Below, piece after piece: positions 42,275-50,596 of a stretch of DNA of 64,000 nucleotides (its first letter is position 1; each line of letters starts with the position of its first letter). The stretch covers positions 1 through 64,000 of the forward strand of contig JBMNRP010000007.1 of assembly GCA_050944685.1 (NCBI GenBank), given 5' to 3'. The DNA is from CADBRN01 sp050944685 (GTDB taxonomy: Bacteria > Bacillota > Clostridia > Lachnospirales > Lachnospiraceae). The notes beneath the pieces were generated by a model, which was not told the origin of the DNA, ran no database searches, and was given only the letters and a program-made list of their open reading frames with translations. The position numbers were made by a program, and so were the translations under genes.

Positions 42275-44242
42275 ATGGCGGGCCATTCCATGACCAAAAA
42301 GCAGAAAAAATCTCTGCGGAATATTCTGATCGCCGCCGCACTGTACGCAGTTCTGATCATTCTCGGGCACGCCGGCGTGCTGCCCGGTCTGTTCAAAAAC
42401 CGCCGGATCACGCTGATCCTCTACCTGATTCCCTACCTGATCGTCGGTTTCCCCGTACTGAAGAAGGCCGTGATCGGGATCGGAAACAGGCAGATGCTTG
42501 ACGAGTCCTTCCTGATGACTCTGGCGTCGATCGGAGCCTTCGTCACCGGCCAGACCAGCGAGGCGGTCGCTGTCATGCTCTTCTATCAGGTCGGCGAGTT
42601 CTTCCAGGATTACGCGGTAAACCGCTCCCGCGCCTCTATCCGGGATCTTCTGGATATCGCGCCCGAGTACGCGAATGTGGAACGGGCGGACGGAACCGTC
42701 GAGGAGATCGATCCGGAGGAGGTAGCGGTCGGAGATATCCTCGTCATCATGCCCGGCGAGAAAATTCCCGTCGATGGCACGGTCGTCCAGGGTGACAGCA
42801 TGGTCAACACCGCCGCCCTGACCGGAGAATCGGTCCCGCGCAGCGTCCGGACCGGATCGCAGCTCTTCTCCGGATGCATTAACGGAGACGGTCTTCTGAA
42901 GATGCGCGCGGAAAAGCAGTACGACGACTCCACGGTCGCGCGCATCCTGGAGCTGGTGGAAAACGCCTCCGAGAAAAAATCGCACACCGAAAATTTCATC
43001 ACCCGCTTCTCCCATTATTACACGCCTCTCGTCGTGCTGGGCGCCGTGATTCTCGCGGTCATCCCGTCGATTATCACAAAAGACCCGATGACCTGGATTT
43101 ACCGGGCATGCACTTTCCTGGTCATCTCCTGCCCCTGCGCCCTGGTTCTTTCGGTCCCGCTCGCCTTTTTCGGCGGAATCGGCTCCGCGTCGAAAGCCGG
43201 AATCCTCGTCAAGGGCTCCAATTATCTGGAGCTGATGGCCGGACTGGACACCGTCGTATCGGACAAAACCGGAACCCTCACCCAGGGCAATTTCCATGTC
43301 AGCCGCGTCCAATGTGCGGAGGGCATTTCGAAAAAAGAGCTGCTTGAGACCGCCTCTCTCGCGGAGGGACTCTCCACACACCCGATCGCGGTCTCCATCC
43401 GGGAAGCTCTGGAAGAAGAAGGCATTCCGGCGGAGCAGAATCTGAGTCTCGTCTCGGATGTCGAAAATGTGACCGGACGCGGCCTGGTCGCCACGGTCCG
43501 CGGAAAAAAAGTGTATGTCGGAAATGAAAAGATGATGGAAGAAAACGGGATTGCTTTCACAAAAGCGGACGACGACGCCGCAACCATCGTGTACGTCGCC
43601 GGAAGCGACCGGTACATGGGCGCCATCCTGATCCGGGATGAGGTGAAACCGGAGGCAAGGGAAGCCATCGCCGCGATGAAAGAACTGGGCGTCCGGAATG
43701 TCATCATGCTGACCGGCGACCGGAAAGAGGTCGGAGACGCGGTCGGCCGAGAACTGGGAATCGACCGGGTTTATTCCGAGCTTCTTCCCCAGGACAAAGT
43801 CTCCCGCGTGGAGCAGCTTCTCGCCGAAAACAAGAGCACCGGCCGCCGGCTCGCCTTTATCGGAGACGGAATCAATGACGCACCGGTCCTTACCCGCGCG
43901 GACGTGGGAATCGCGATGGGATCCATGGGATCCGACGCGGCCATCGAAGCCGCCGACATCGTCATCATGGACGACAATCTGAACAAAATCCCCGCCGCTA
44001 TGAAAGTCGCGGGAAAAACAGTCGGTATCTCGCGGGAAAATATCATTTTCGCTCTCGCCGTGAAAACGATTATTCTGGTGCTCGGAGCACTGGGGCTCGC
44101 AGGCATGTGGGCCGCCGTCTTCGCGGATGTCGGCGTCGCCGTACTCTGCATCCTGAATTCAATGCGCCTGCTCATCTACAGCCCCCGGATCCCGCCGGTC
44201 CGAAATACGGCCCGCCAGCCGTCGGCAAAGGCGCTCGCCTGA
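42275..44242 (+). CDS. P1B-type heavy-metal ATPase (Zn/Cd/Pb exporter, CadA/ZntA-like) lacking HMA domain
   Basis: 655 residues. The actuator TGES (about 183-186), metal-binding CPC (286-288 in ISCPCALVLS), phosphorylation site DKTGTLT (Asp330), GDGINDAP hinge, and last-helix segment FADVGVAVLCILNSMRLL, which matches the ADxG...LN-LRLL region of ZntA/CadA, all show an intact P1B-2 pump. The protein starts with only about 15 residues before the first helix, so the usual N-terminal metal domain is missing and is supplied by the preceding gene. It exports Zn(II)/Cd(II)/Pb(II). Ribosome site GGAGG. Confidence 0.96.
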   Translation: MAGHSMTKKQKKSLRNILIAAALYAVLIILGHAGVLPGLFKNRRITLILYLIPYLIVGFPVLKKAVIGIGNRQMLDESFLMTLASIGAFVTGQTSEAVAVMLFYQVGEFFQDYAVNRSRASIRDLLDIAPEYANVERADGTVEEIDPEEVAVGDILVIMPGEKIPVDGTVVQGDSMVNTAALTGESVPRSVRTGSQLFSGCINGDGLLKMRAEKQYDDSTVARILELVENASEKKSHTENFITRFSHYYTPLVVLGAVILAVIPSIITKDPMTWIYRACTFLVISCPCALVLSVPLAFFGGIGSASKAGILVKGSNYLELMAGLDTVVSDKTGTLTQGNFHVSRVQCAEGISKKELLETASLAEGLSTHPIAVSIREALEEEGIPAEQNLSLVSDVENVTGRGLVATVRGKKVYVGNEKMMEENGIAFTKADDDAATIVYVAGSDRYMGAILIRDEVKPEAREAIAAMKELGVRNVIMLTGDRKEVGDAVGRELGIDRVYSELLPQDKVSRVEQLLAENKSTGRRLAFIGDGINDAPVLTRADVGIAMGSMGSDAAIEAADIVIMDDNLNKIPAAMKVAGKTVGISRENIIFALAVKTIILVLGALGLAGMWAAVFADVGVAVLCILNSMRLLIYSPRIPPVRNTARQPSAKALA

Positions 44243-44245
44243 GGT

Positions 44246-44300
44246 AAAAAAAGAGCTGGCCGCCGTTCCGGTCAACACCGGAACGGCGGTCAGCCCTTTT
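44246..44300. terminator. Bidirectional terminator between the metal ATPase and citrate synthase genes
   Basis: A 17-bp stem (44255-44271 with 44278-44294), 6-nt loop; TTTT follows on the plus strand and TTTTTTT after CTC on the minus strand. Confidence 0.92.
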
Positions 44301-44319
44301 ATCGGTTTTCTTTTGTCAC

Positions 44320-45681
44320 TCACTGTCTTTCGCGCAGCGGAACGTAAATCTGGTCCTCGCAGATATTGATGTAGGACGGACGGATAATCTTGTCTACATT
44401 GATCAGCTCTTCCATGCGGTGAGCGCTCCAGCCGGCGATTCTCGCGCAGGCGAAGATCGGCGTATAGAGCTCCACCGGAAGCCCCAGCATGCTGTAAACG
44501 AAGCCGCTGTAAAAGTCGATATTGGCACTGACGCCTTTGTAAATCTTGCGTTCTTCGGCAATCACCTTCGGGGCCAGACGCTCCACAAGGGAATAAATCT
44601 GGTAATCCTTCATGCGGCCTTTTTCCATGGCCAGCTCTTCCACATACCGCTTGAAAATCATCGCCCTCGGGTCGGAAACGGAATAGACAGCGTGTCCCAT
44701 TCCGTAGATCAGACCCTTCTTGTCAAACGCCTCCTTGTGCAGCAGTTTTTTCAGATAATCCTCGACCGCCTCTTCATCCGTCGGATCCGAAACATTGTCC
44801 TTCAGATCCTGGAACATGCGCATGACCTTGATATTGGCGCCGCCATGCTTCGGCCCCTTCAGGGATCCGAGAGCCGCTGCGATCGTCGAGTACGTATCCG
44901 TGCCCGAGGATGTGACCACGTGTGTCGTGAAGGTCGAATTGTTTCCGCCTCCGTGCTCCGCGTGGAGAACGAGCGCCAGATCGAGCACACGCGCCTCAAA
45001 TTCGGAGTATTTCTTATCCGGGCGGAGCATCCTCAGAATATTTTCCGCCGCGGACAGCTTCTTCTGCGGCGCATGAATATAAAGGCTCTTGCCCTTTTGA
45101 TCGTGGTTGTACGCATGATAGCCATAGACCGAAAGCATCGGAAATACCGCGATCAGATTCAGGCACTGCCGCAGAACGTTCGGAAGCGAAATATCATCCG
45201 CATTATTGTCGTAGTAGTACAGCGTGAGCACGCTGCGCGAAAGCGTATTCATCATATCGTGCGCGGGAGCTTTCATGATGACGTCTCTCGTAAAGTTCTT
45301 CGGGAGAGACCTCTGGTTCGCGAGCAGCGCCTGGAAATCTTTCAGCTGCTCCTCATTCGGAAGCACTCCGAACAAAAGCAGATAAACCGTCTCCTCAAAG
45401 CCAAAGCGGTGCTCCGTGAGGAATCCGTGCGTCAGATCATTGATATTGATCCCCCGGTAATAGAGGCGCCCCGGGCAGGGGACGCGTTTCCCATTGACAT
45501 TTTCAAAAGAAACGACATTGGAGATATTGGTGAGACCGGCGCGGACACCCTGTCCGTTCAGATCCCTGAGCCCCTTCTTAATATCGTACTGCGCATAAAG
45601 ATCCCGTGCAATTCCGGTATTTTCCCTGCAGACCTCTGCGAGCTCTACCATTTCCGGAGTAACTTTTGTCTGAAAGCTCAT
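44320..45681 (-). CDS. gltA: Citrate synthase (citrate/2-methylcitrate synthase family)
   Basis: 453 residues. Active-site residues are visible: His243 in AEHGGGNNSTF, His279 in GPKHGGANI, His330 in GMGHAVYSVSDPRA and Asp389 in NIDFYSG. It condenses acetyl-CoA with oxaloacetate. The N-terminus is about 40 residues longer than in the shortest bacterial enzymes, as is usual in Clostridia. No aconitase or isocitrate dehydrogenase gene is near. It follows a TetR regulator gene by 77 bp in the same direction. A methylcitrate activity cannot be excluded. Confidence 0.94.
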   Translation of the reverse strand: MSFQTKVTPEMVELAEVCRENTGIARDLYAQYDIKKGLRDLNGQGVRAGLTNISNVVSFENVNGKRVPCPGRLYYRGININDLTHGFLTEHRFGFEETVYLLLFGVLPNEEQLKDFQALLANQRSLPKNFTRDVIMKAPAHDMMNTLSRSVLTLYYYDNNADDISLPNVLRQCLNLIAVFPMLSVYGYHAYNHDQKGKSLYIHAPQKKLSAAENILRMLRPDKKYSEFEARVLDLALVLHAEHGGGNNSTFTTHVVTSSGTDTYSTIAAALGSLKGPKHGGANIKVMRMFQDLKDNVSDPTDEEAVEDYLKKLLHKEAFDKKGLIYGMGHAVYSVSDPRAMIFKRYVEELAMEKGRMKDYQIYSLVERLAPKVIAEERKIYKGVSANIDFYSGFVYSMLGLPVELYTPIFACARIAGWSAHRMEELINVDKIIRPSYINICEDQIYVPLRERQ

Positions 45682-45758
45682 AATTTCTTTCCTCCTTCAA
45701 AAACAGGCGGTGTCGCACGTAATACTGGCGGATTACAGAATCCCGATCCCAAATCCGA

Positions 45759-46358
45759 CTATTTCCGGTTCGTAAAAATATCACTTTTCAGCAAATCCGA
45801 GAGCAGACGATGCGCCGATTTGTACGTCTCCTCATCGCTTTCTCCCGGTGTACCGCCTCCGAGATAAATATACCCGAACAGTCCGAGAAAAATAAAGACA
45901 CTGATCTGTTCCGGTGGATAGTTCGGTTTCATCTGCTGGAAATACTTCCTGATCAGCTTCTCTATGTTATTGACCATAAACCGGTAATACGGCGGAATCA
46001 GTGCGGAATTTTTTCCAATGTTTACGTTATTGACAAAAATATCCTTGTACTCTTCGTGAAGATGAATCAGACAGTCCAGCATGTTTTCAAAGCTGACAAT
46101 CGGATCATCCTCTGTATTCGCTTCCTGAAGCTTCTGAAATTGTGCCTCCAGCTCACCTTTCATATCATGGATCATTTCCTCCAGGAGAGCATATTTATCA
46201 TTATAATAATTATAAAAGGTGATTCGGCTGGTCATAGCCCGCTCACAGATTTCCTTCACGGTGATTTTTTCAAACGGCATCTCTCCCATCATCTCTCTCA
46301 TCGTGTTCTTCAGATTGCGCTTTGTCTTGATGACCCGTCGATCTTCCCCCGTTCTCAT
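45759..46358 (-). CDS. TetR/AcrR-family regulator
   Basis: 199 residues: N-terminal helix-turn-helix (ITVKEICERAMTSRITFYNYYNDKYALLEEM) and a helical ligand domain of the type with two C-terminal long helices. ATG 46358 follows AAGGAGG by five bases, better than the upstream candidate at 46391. It reads into citrate synthase and is divergent from the radical SAM gene, so either could be its target. Ligand unknown. Confidence 0.9.
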   Translation of the reverse strand: MRTGEDRRVIKTKRNLKNTMREMMGEMPFEKITVKEICERAMTSRITFYNYYNDKYALLEEMIHDMKGELEAQFQKLQEANTEDDPIVSFENMLDCLIHLHEEYKDIFVNNVNIGKNSALIPPYYRFMVNNIEKLIRKYFQQMKPNYPPEQISVFIFLGLFGYIYLGGGTPGESDEETYKSAHRLLSDLLKSDIFTNRK

Positions 46359-46949
46359 ATCTGCCTCCTTCTCCAGTCCGACTGCAAACAAACTGTTTTT
46401 TAGTACCCCGGGAATGGTTGCTGAAAAAATAAATCGACTGACTCCTGAATCTCTCCCCCGAAAGTTTCCGGATTACTCCGGACATAATCATATCATGATT
46501 TGCCCACTTTTACAAAACTGTCTCATCAGGGAAAATATTTGCCCACTTTTCACAATCTGTGGTTTGTTTTAAAAAAATTGCGCTGATATAATTGCCTACA
46601 GTATCAGGAAAACTTTATCAGAAAACGGAAATTTTCCTGCAACGGCGCCTTTTGCGGCTCGACCGGCACGGATCTCATTCCGATGGCAGGAAAGTCCTTT
46701 CCTTTAAAGTTATGGTACACTTTTTGTTTTTTGTATCATAATTTAACAGTTTTGAGTTTCATTATGTTATTGTCTTGCGTTTCCCGAGGATCGGAAAGTT
46801 TTTTGTACTTGTGTAAATTAATATAACACGGGTAAGCTTTCGGGGCAAGCGGTTTCTTCCGGAATCCGGCATGTGTCTTGCCCCCGGCCGTAAAACGATT
46901 TACCGATACTTCAAAGCTACAGGGATTATTAAAACAGGAGGAGTAGAAA
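46359..46949. other. Long intergenic region between TetR and radical SAM genes
   Basis: 591 bp, A+T-rich around 46,720-46,830, with no supported gene. A possible -10 TATAAC is at 46822-46827 but lacks a good -35. The last 120 bp probably form the leader of the radical SAM gene and contain an inverted repeat GGGGCAAG (46842-46849) / CTTGCCCC (46877-46884). No known riboswitch was recognised. Confidence 0.5.
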
Positions 46950-48344
46950 ATGGTAGATTTAGCTCATGCAGCAGAACGAAAAGCATTTGAACTGGTTCTG
47001 GACAATCTCGGAAAAAAGAGCAAAAAGAACCGTGGAGAGGGATACGTCGAAGTCGTCAACGCGATGCAGAAAGTCCTGAAGGATGGATGGCCGGATGCCG
47101 CTTATGACCGTCTTCGCGCCACATTCTCCAAAAACGGAAAATACGCTCATTTCTTTGACCGGCTGCTGGACAGCACCGATCCGGAATACCTGAAGGGACT
47201 GATGATGTCCTTCGGATATGAAGCGGCTCTTTCCGGTTTCCGCAGGACCAGAAAAACAAAAGAAAAGCTGGGCATGGAGATTCCGTGGGTAATCCTCTTC
47301 GACCCGACCAGCGCCTGCAACCTGCACTGCACGGGATGCTGGGCTTCCGAGTACAGCAGAACCCTGAATCTCACCTATGAGGATATGGACAGTCTGATCA
47401 ATCAGGCCAATGATCTCGGCATCCACGCGTTCATCATGACCGGCGGAGAGCCCATGGTCCGCAAAAAAGATATTGCCCGTCTCGCACAGGCGCATCCGGA
47501 TTCCGGATTCATGATCTTCACAAACGGAACCCTGATCGATCAGCCGTTTATCGATGAGATGAAGAAGAGCAAAAACATTATCTTCTCCATGAGTGTCGAG
47601 GGTCTTGAGGACGCGACCGATTCCCGCCGCGGCAAGGGCGTATTCCAGAAAGTCATGCACGCCATGGATCTTCTGAAGGAAAACGGAATTCCGTACGGCA
47701 CTTCCATCTGCTACACGAGAGCGAACTGCAAGGCCGTCACAAGCGACGAATTCCTGGATTTCCTGATTGAAAAGGGGGTGGCCTTTTCCTGGTACTTCCA
47801 CTTCATGCCGGTCGGAAACGACGCTTCCATGGAACTCGTTCCGACTCCGGAGCAGAGAGAATATATGTATCACAGAGTCCGTTCGGTCCGCGGTTACGAG
47901 GGAGGAAAGGAAATCTTCCTCATGGACTTCCAGAATGACGGAGAATTCGTCAGCGGATGCATCGCGGGCGGAAAATACTACTGCCACATCAACCCGAACG
48001 GAGATGTCGAGCCGTGCGTATTCATCCACTACTCGGGCGCCAATATCCACGACATGCCGCTGGTGGACTGCCTGAGACAGCCGCTGTTCCGCGAGTATCA
48101 GAAAGCCCAGCCGTTCAACAAGAATCTGCTGCAGCCGTGCCCGATGCTTGAGAATCCGAAGAAACTCCGCCAGATGGTCAAGAAGTCCGGCGCGAAGAGC
48201 ACCGATATGATGAGCCCGGAGGACGTCGATCATCTCTGCTCGAAGTGCGACGACTACGCTCAGGACTGGGCTCCTGTAGCCAAGAAACTGTGGGCCACCA
48301 CCCATCCGGAGAGCACCGGATCCAGCACCAGCGCAAATGCCTGA
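46950..48344 (+). CDS. Radical SAM protein with SPASM-like C-terminal cysteines
   Basis: 464 residues. The N-terminal helical part (1-110) is followed by the radical SAM core with CNLHCTGC (Cys123, 127, 130), MTGGEPMVRKKD and FSMSVEGL. The C-terminal part has extra Cys in SGCIAGGKYYC, VEPCVF, QPCPML and LCSKCDDY, as expected for an auxiliary iron-sulfur (SPASM/Twitch-like) site. Such enzymes modify peptides, proteins or small molecules. The short Ser/Thr-rich end has no clear role. No precursor peptide gene is visible next to it. Ribosome site AGGAGG. The substrate is unknown. Confidence 0.9.
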   Translation: MVDLAHAAERKAFELVLDNLGKKSKKNRGEGYVEVVNAMQKVLKDGWPDAAYDRLRATFSKNGKYAHFFDRLLDSTDPEYLKGLMMSFGYEAALSGFRRTRKTKEKLGMEIPWVILFDPTSACNLHCTGCWASEYSRTLNLTYEDMDSLINQANDLGIHAFIMTGGEPMVRKKDIARLAQAHPDSGFMIFTNGTLIDQPFIDEMKKSKNIIFSMSVEGLEDATDSRRGKGVFQKVMHAMDLLKENGIPYGTSICYTRANCKAVTSDEFLDFLIEKGVAFSWYFHFMPVGNDASMELVPTPEQREYMYHRVRSVRGYEGGKEIFLMDFQNDGEFVSGCIAGGKYYCHINPNGDVEPCVFIHYSGANIHDMPLVDCLRQPLFREYQKAQPFNKNLLQPCPMLENPKKLRQMVKKSGAKSTDMMSPEDVDHLCSKCDDYAQDWAPVAKKLWATTHPESTGSSTSANA

Positions 48345-48370
48345 TGCTTCTGATCCTTCCGAAAACATTC

Positions 48371-48412
48371 AATCCGGAGCAGAATCCATTCTGGGATCTG
48401 CTCCGGATTTTG
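48371..48412 (+). terminator. Terminator after the radical SAM gene
   Basis: AATCCGGAGCAGA pairs with TCTGCTCCGGATT, followed by a T-rich stretch. Confidence 0.88.
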
Positions 48413-48449
48413 TTTATTTCTTTGTTTATTTATTTATTTTTCCAAACTT

Positions 48450-49925
48450 TCATCTTTCTTCTGCTATCGTGTAATATTTCTGGTTTCTGCTCTTAGGTTT
48501 GTCCGGGATCGTCATTCCCAGCTTCCCGGCATCAATGAGCGGCTGCACGTATTTAGCCATTACATAAAATACCGTTTTAATATTCAGGTGTTCTGCGATT
48601 TCCTGTCTGCTCCTGGGTGTCCTGCAGAAAGCAAGCAGATCTTTATTCGATGTCCTGGCATCTTCAGGCTTCATTCTTCTTTTCACATTATTCTCTTCAA
48701 TAATTGTCCCATTATAAAATGTGACAACAAATTCATCTCTCCGATTCTCAAATTTTGGTGCCGGAAGATGATATTCTTTCATTGTTCTCCGCATAGTCGG
48801 AATCCCGGAATAACGGTTTTCTGCGCTTGTCAGAACCTCCGTCATGACGGCAAGTGCGGGGTTACGCTGATCCGGCCTGGCAATTCCAAGCTGTTCTATG
48901 CTCATTCTTCCATATAATGTTCCCGGACTGTGAATTTCCAACCTGTCGGCAAAAAAATCAATCTGAACGGGCGTTCCCTCTGTATATATGCTGTAGTCCC
49001 TGTGGATCAGCGCATTCAGAACGGCTTCCCGTATGGCATCCACCGGATACTCCGTGCGGTCTGTCCGACGCCCTGTATCTGGGTCAATTACTGTCTGTAT
49101 CTTCATATTTCTCCGGCAGAATAAAAGTGCTTCTTCCACCATTGAAGGAATTGTTCCTTCTATGCGTCGATTATCCAGAAATCGCGCATTCTGATCATCG
49201 ATGTCGCCAATTTCCGTCCCGGGAACCACAATAGCGGTAATGCACAGCTGCGGAAAATAGCCTTGCGGATAAATCCCGAAATTCATTATAGCCGCCAGCG
49301 TCGGCTCATTTCCCCTCATAATATTCAGCATCTCATAGACCTGTGTCTCAGGAAGTTTGGCAAAACCCGGTCTCTCCTGTTTTTTTAAAGCAATGTATTT
49401 TTCCACAGCTTCTTCATCCAGGCTTTTCAGAGTAGCATGGACCACTGACCGCTCATCATCATGCAAATGCTTGCGGAATGCCTCAAAACTGTACAGTTCA
49501 TATTCTGTCATCGGAAGATCTGCGTCCCCCACGCGAATACAGGACCCTTTGAGCCGACCGGCGCCCTTATAATAGCAAGGCCGCTCCGACAGATCGATGC
49601 CTGGTATTTCCGCGGAACATATCTGTACCCCATCTGTTTCTGCCACTGTAAATAATGCCCTCACTGGAGGTTCCATCTGATTGCATTGTTCCGTAACCTT
49701 CTTTTGCAGATCCTGCAGATCATATACCCCAACTTTCGCATAATCTTGTTGTTCATCAATGCCAAAAATAATAATTCCTCCACTGTCCTGATTAGAAAAA
49801 GAGGACAGTGTATCATACAGGCGCTTTGGCGTTCCGTTATGTGCTGCTTTTAGCTCGATTGTTTGTTCTTCGGACTTTTGTTTGCAAACCCTGTTTGCTA
49901 ATTCAATTAGCTCACTTGATAACAT
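48450..49925 (-). CDS. AlbA_2-domain putative transcriptional regulator/ATP-binding protein
   Basis: 491 residues. The N-terminal AlbA_2 (Schlafen-like) domain has EEQTIELKAA and DSGGIIIFGID; the middle has the HATPase_c_4-like block YPVDAIREAVLNALIHRDY and ADRLEIHSPGTLYG; the C-terminal part has a winged-helix-like segment (PRSRQEIAEHLNIKTVFYVMAKYVQPL). These are usually annotated as putative DNA-binding or ATP-binding regulators, and relatives occur in mobile and defence regions. The ATG at 49925 follows AAGGA. The coding DNA is markedly A+T-richer than the flanks (one 60-base line at 49741 has 18 G+C), consistent with transfer. Function not known. Confidence 0.88.
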   Translation of the reverse strand: MLSSELIELANRVCKQKSEEQTIELKAAHNGTPKRLYDTLSSFSNQDSGGIIIFGIDEQQDYAKVGVYDLQDLQKKVTEQCNQMEPPVRALFTVAETDGVQICSAEIPGIDLSERPCYYKGAGRLKGSCIRVGDADLPMTEYELYSFEAFRKHLHDDERSVVHATLKSLDEEAVEKYIALKKQERPGFAKLPETQVYEMLNIMRGNEPTLAAIMNFGIYPQGYFPQLCITAIVVPGTEIGDIDDQNARFLDNRRIEGTIPSMVEEALLFCRRNMKIQTVIDPDTGRRTDRTEYPVDAIREAVLNALIHRDYSIYTEGTPVQIDFFADRLEIHSPGTLYGRMSIEQLGIARPDQRNPALAVMTEVLTSAENRYSGIPTMRRTMKEYHLPAPKFENRRDEFVVTFYNGTIIEENNVKRRMKPEDARTSNKDLLAFCRTPRSRQEIAEHLNIKTVFYVMAKYVQPLIDAGKLGMTIPDKPKSRNQKYYTIAEER

Positions 49926-49968
49926 TTTGTTTATTCCTTCGTTTTTGCAAAATACCATTGTATCATTT

Positions 49969-49997
49969 AGTATAATGATAGCCGATATTTTGTCTAA
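49969..49997 (-). promoter_or_regulatory. Promoter of the AlbA_2 gene
   Basis: Minus strand TTAGAC, 17 bp, TATACT, ending 44 bp before the start codon. A second overlapping pair (TTGAAA, 17 bp, TATCAT) is shifted by six bases. Confidence 0.65.
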
Positions 49998-50168
49998 TTT
50001 CAATAATTTTGCTAAATCGCGATCTTTGCCGGAGGCGTGGCAGATCATGAAGACGCGTTCCGATCTGCCGTTCTGTTTCATCACAAAACGCCCGAAGCGA
50101 TTCTGCGAAGGCTTTCCAGAAGACCGGGCGATGGCTGGAGCAGGAGATCCACACCGGGAAATCTCCGC

Positions 50169-50215
50169 AAAAAAATACAGGAAAGAATCATCTTTTCCTG
50201 ATGATACTTCCCTGT
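50169..50215 (-). terminator. Terminator of the EutH-kinase-dehydrogenase operon
   Basis: Minus strand: ACAGGGAA pairs with TTTCCTGT and an inner ATCATC with GATGAT, followed by ATTTTTTT. Confidence 0.88.
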
Positions 50216-50237
50216 AACTTATCGTCGGATTTGCTGA

Positions 50238-50594
50238 TTACTCAAGATCACCTGTCGCGACAATCGGAATACCGGTACCGCAAATATCTTCAATCAACAC
50301 ATCATATGTGTGAATCGGTGTTTTGGCAACCGTTTTTCGGATCTCTTTCATCGCATCCATCATTTTCTCTTTCGGAATCGGCTCCTTTGAGCGAACCGGA
50401 ATCAGCGGATGCTCTTTTGATGTTGTCTTCATTGTAGTAGTCAGAATGCGGACGGGATGAAAAAATTCATTGGTCGCGTAGACCTCTCCTCTCTTGCATT
50501 TGTTTCCTGTCAGAGATATTATCTTGTCTTCCGTCCCCTCTGCGTCAATGCGGCAGCCGTTGGGACATACTGTACAAATAATCTGCTTCTTCAT
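50238..50594 (-). CDS. DUF1667 protein
   Basis: 118 residues. TVCPNGCRID near the start with GNKCKRGEVYA, and the later NEFFHPVRILTTTMK, mark DUF1667. The three Cys (CxxxC plus C) may bind an iron-sulfur cluster or zinc. The family is nearly always the third gene after two FAD oxidoreductases in anaerobic glycerol 3-phosphate-type operons, where it may carry electrons. It starts two bases after the preceding stop. Confidence 0.92.
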   Translation of the reverse strand: MKKQIICTVCPNGCRIDAEGTEDKIISLTGNKCKRGEVYATNEFFHPVRILTTTMKTTSKEHPLIPVRSKEPIPKEKMMDAMKEIRKTVAKTPIHTYDVLIEDICGTGIPIVATGDLE

Positions 50595-50596
50595 TC

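Larger units (their letters stand above)
49926..50237. other. Intergenic region with AlbA_2 gene promoter and glp-type operon terminator
   Basis: 312 bp. It holds a promoter for the AlbA_2 gene and, at its right end, the terminator of the operon at 50238-55929. In between (about 50020-50165) is a G+C-richer stretch with no supported gene. Confidence 0.6.

Noticed and set aside
44419..45867. 482-codon plus-strand open frame opposite citrate synthase
   Set aside because: Citrate synthase active-site residues are all on the minus strand; the antisense frame has no domain.
46959..48368. 469-codon minus-strand open frame opposite the radical SAM gene
   Set aside because: The plus frame carries CNLHCTGC and other radical SAM motifs; the antisense product has no motif.
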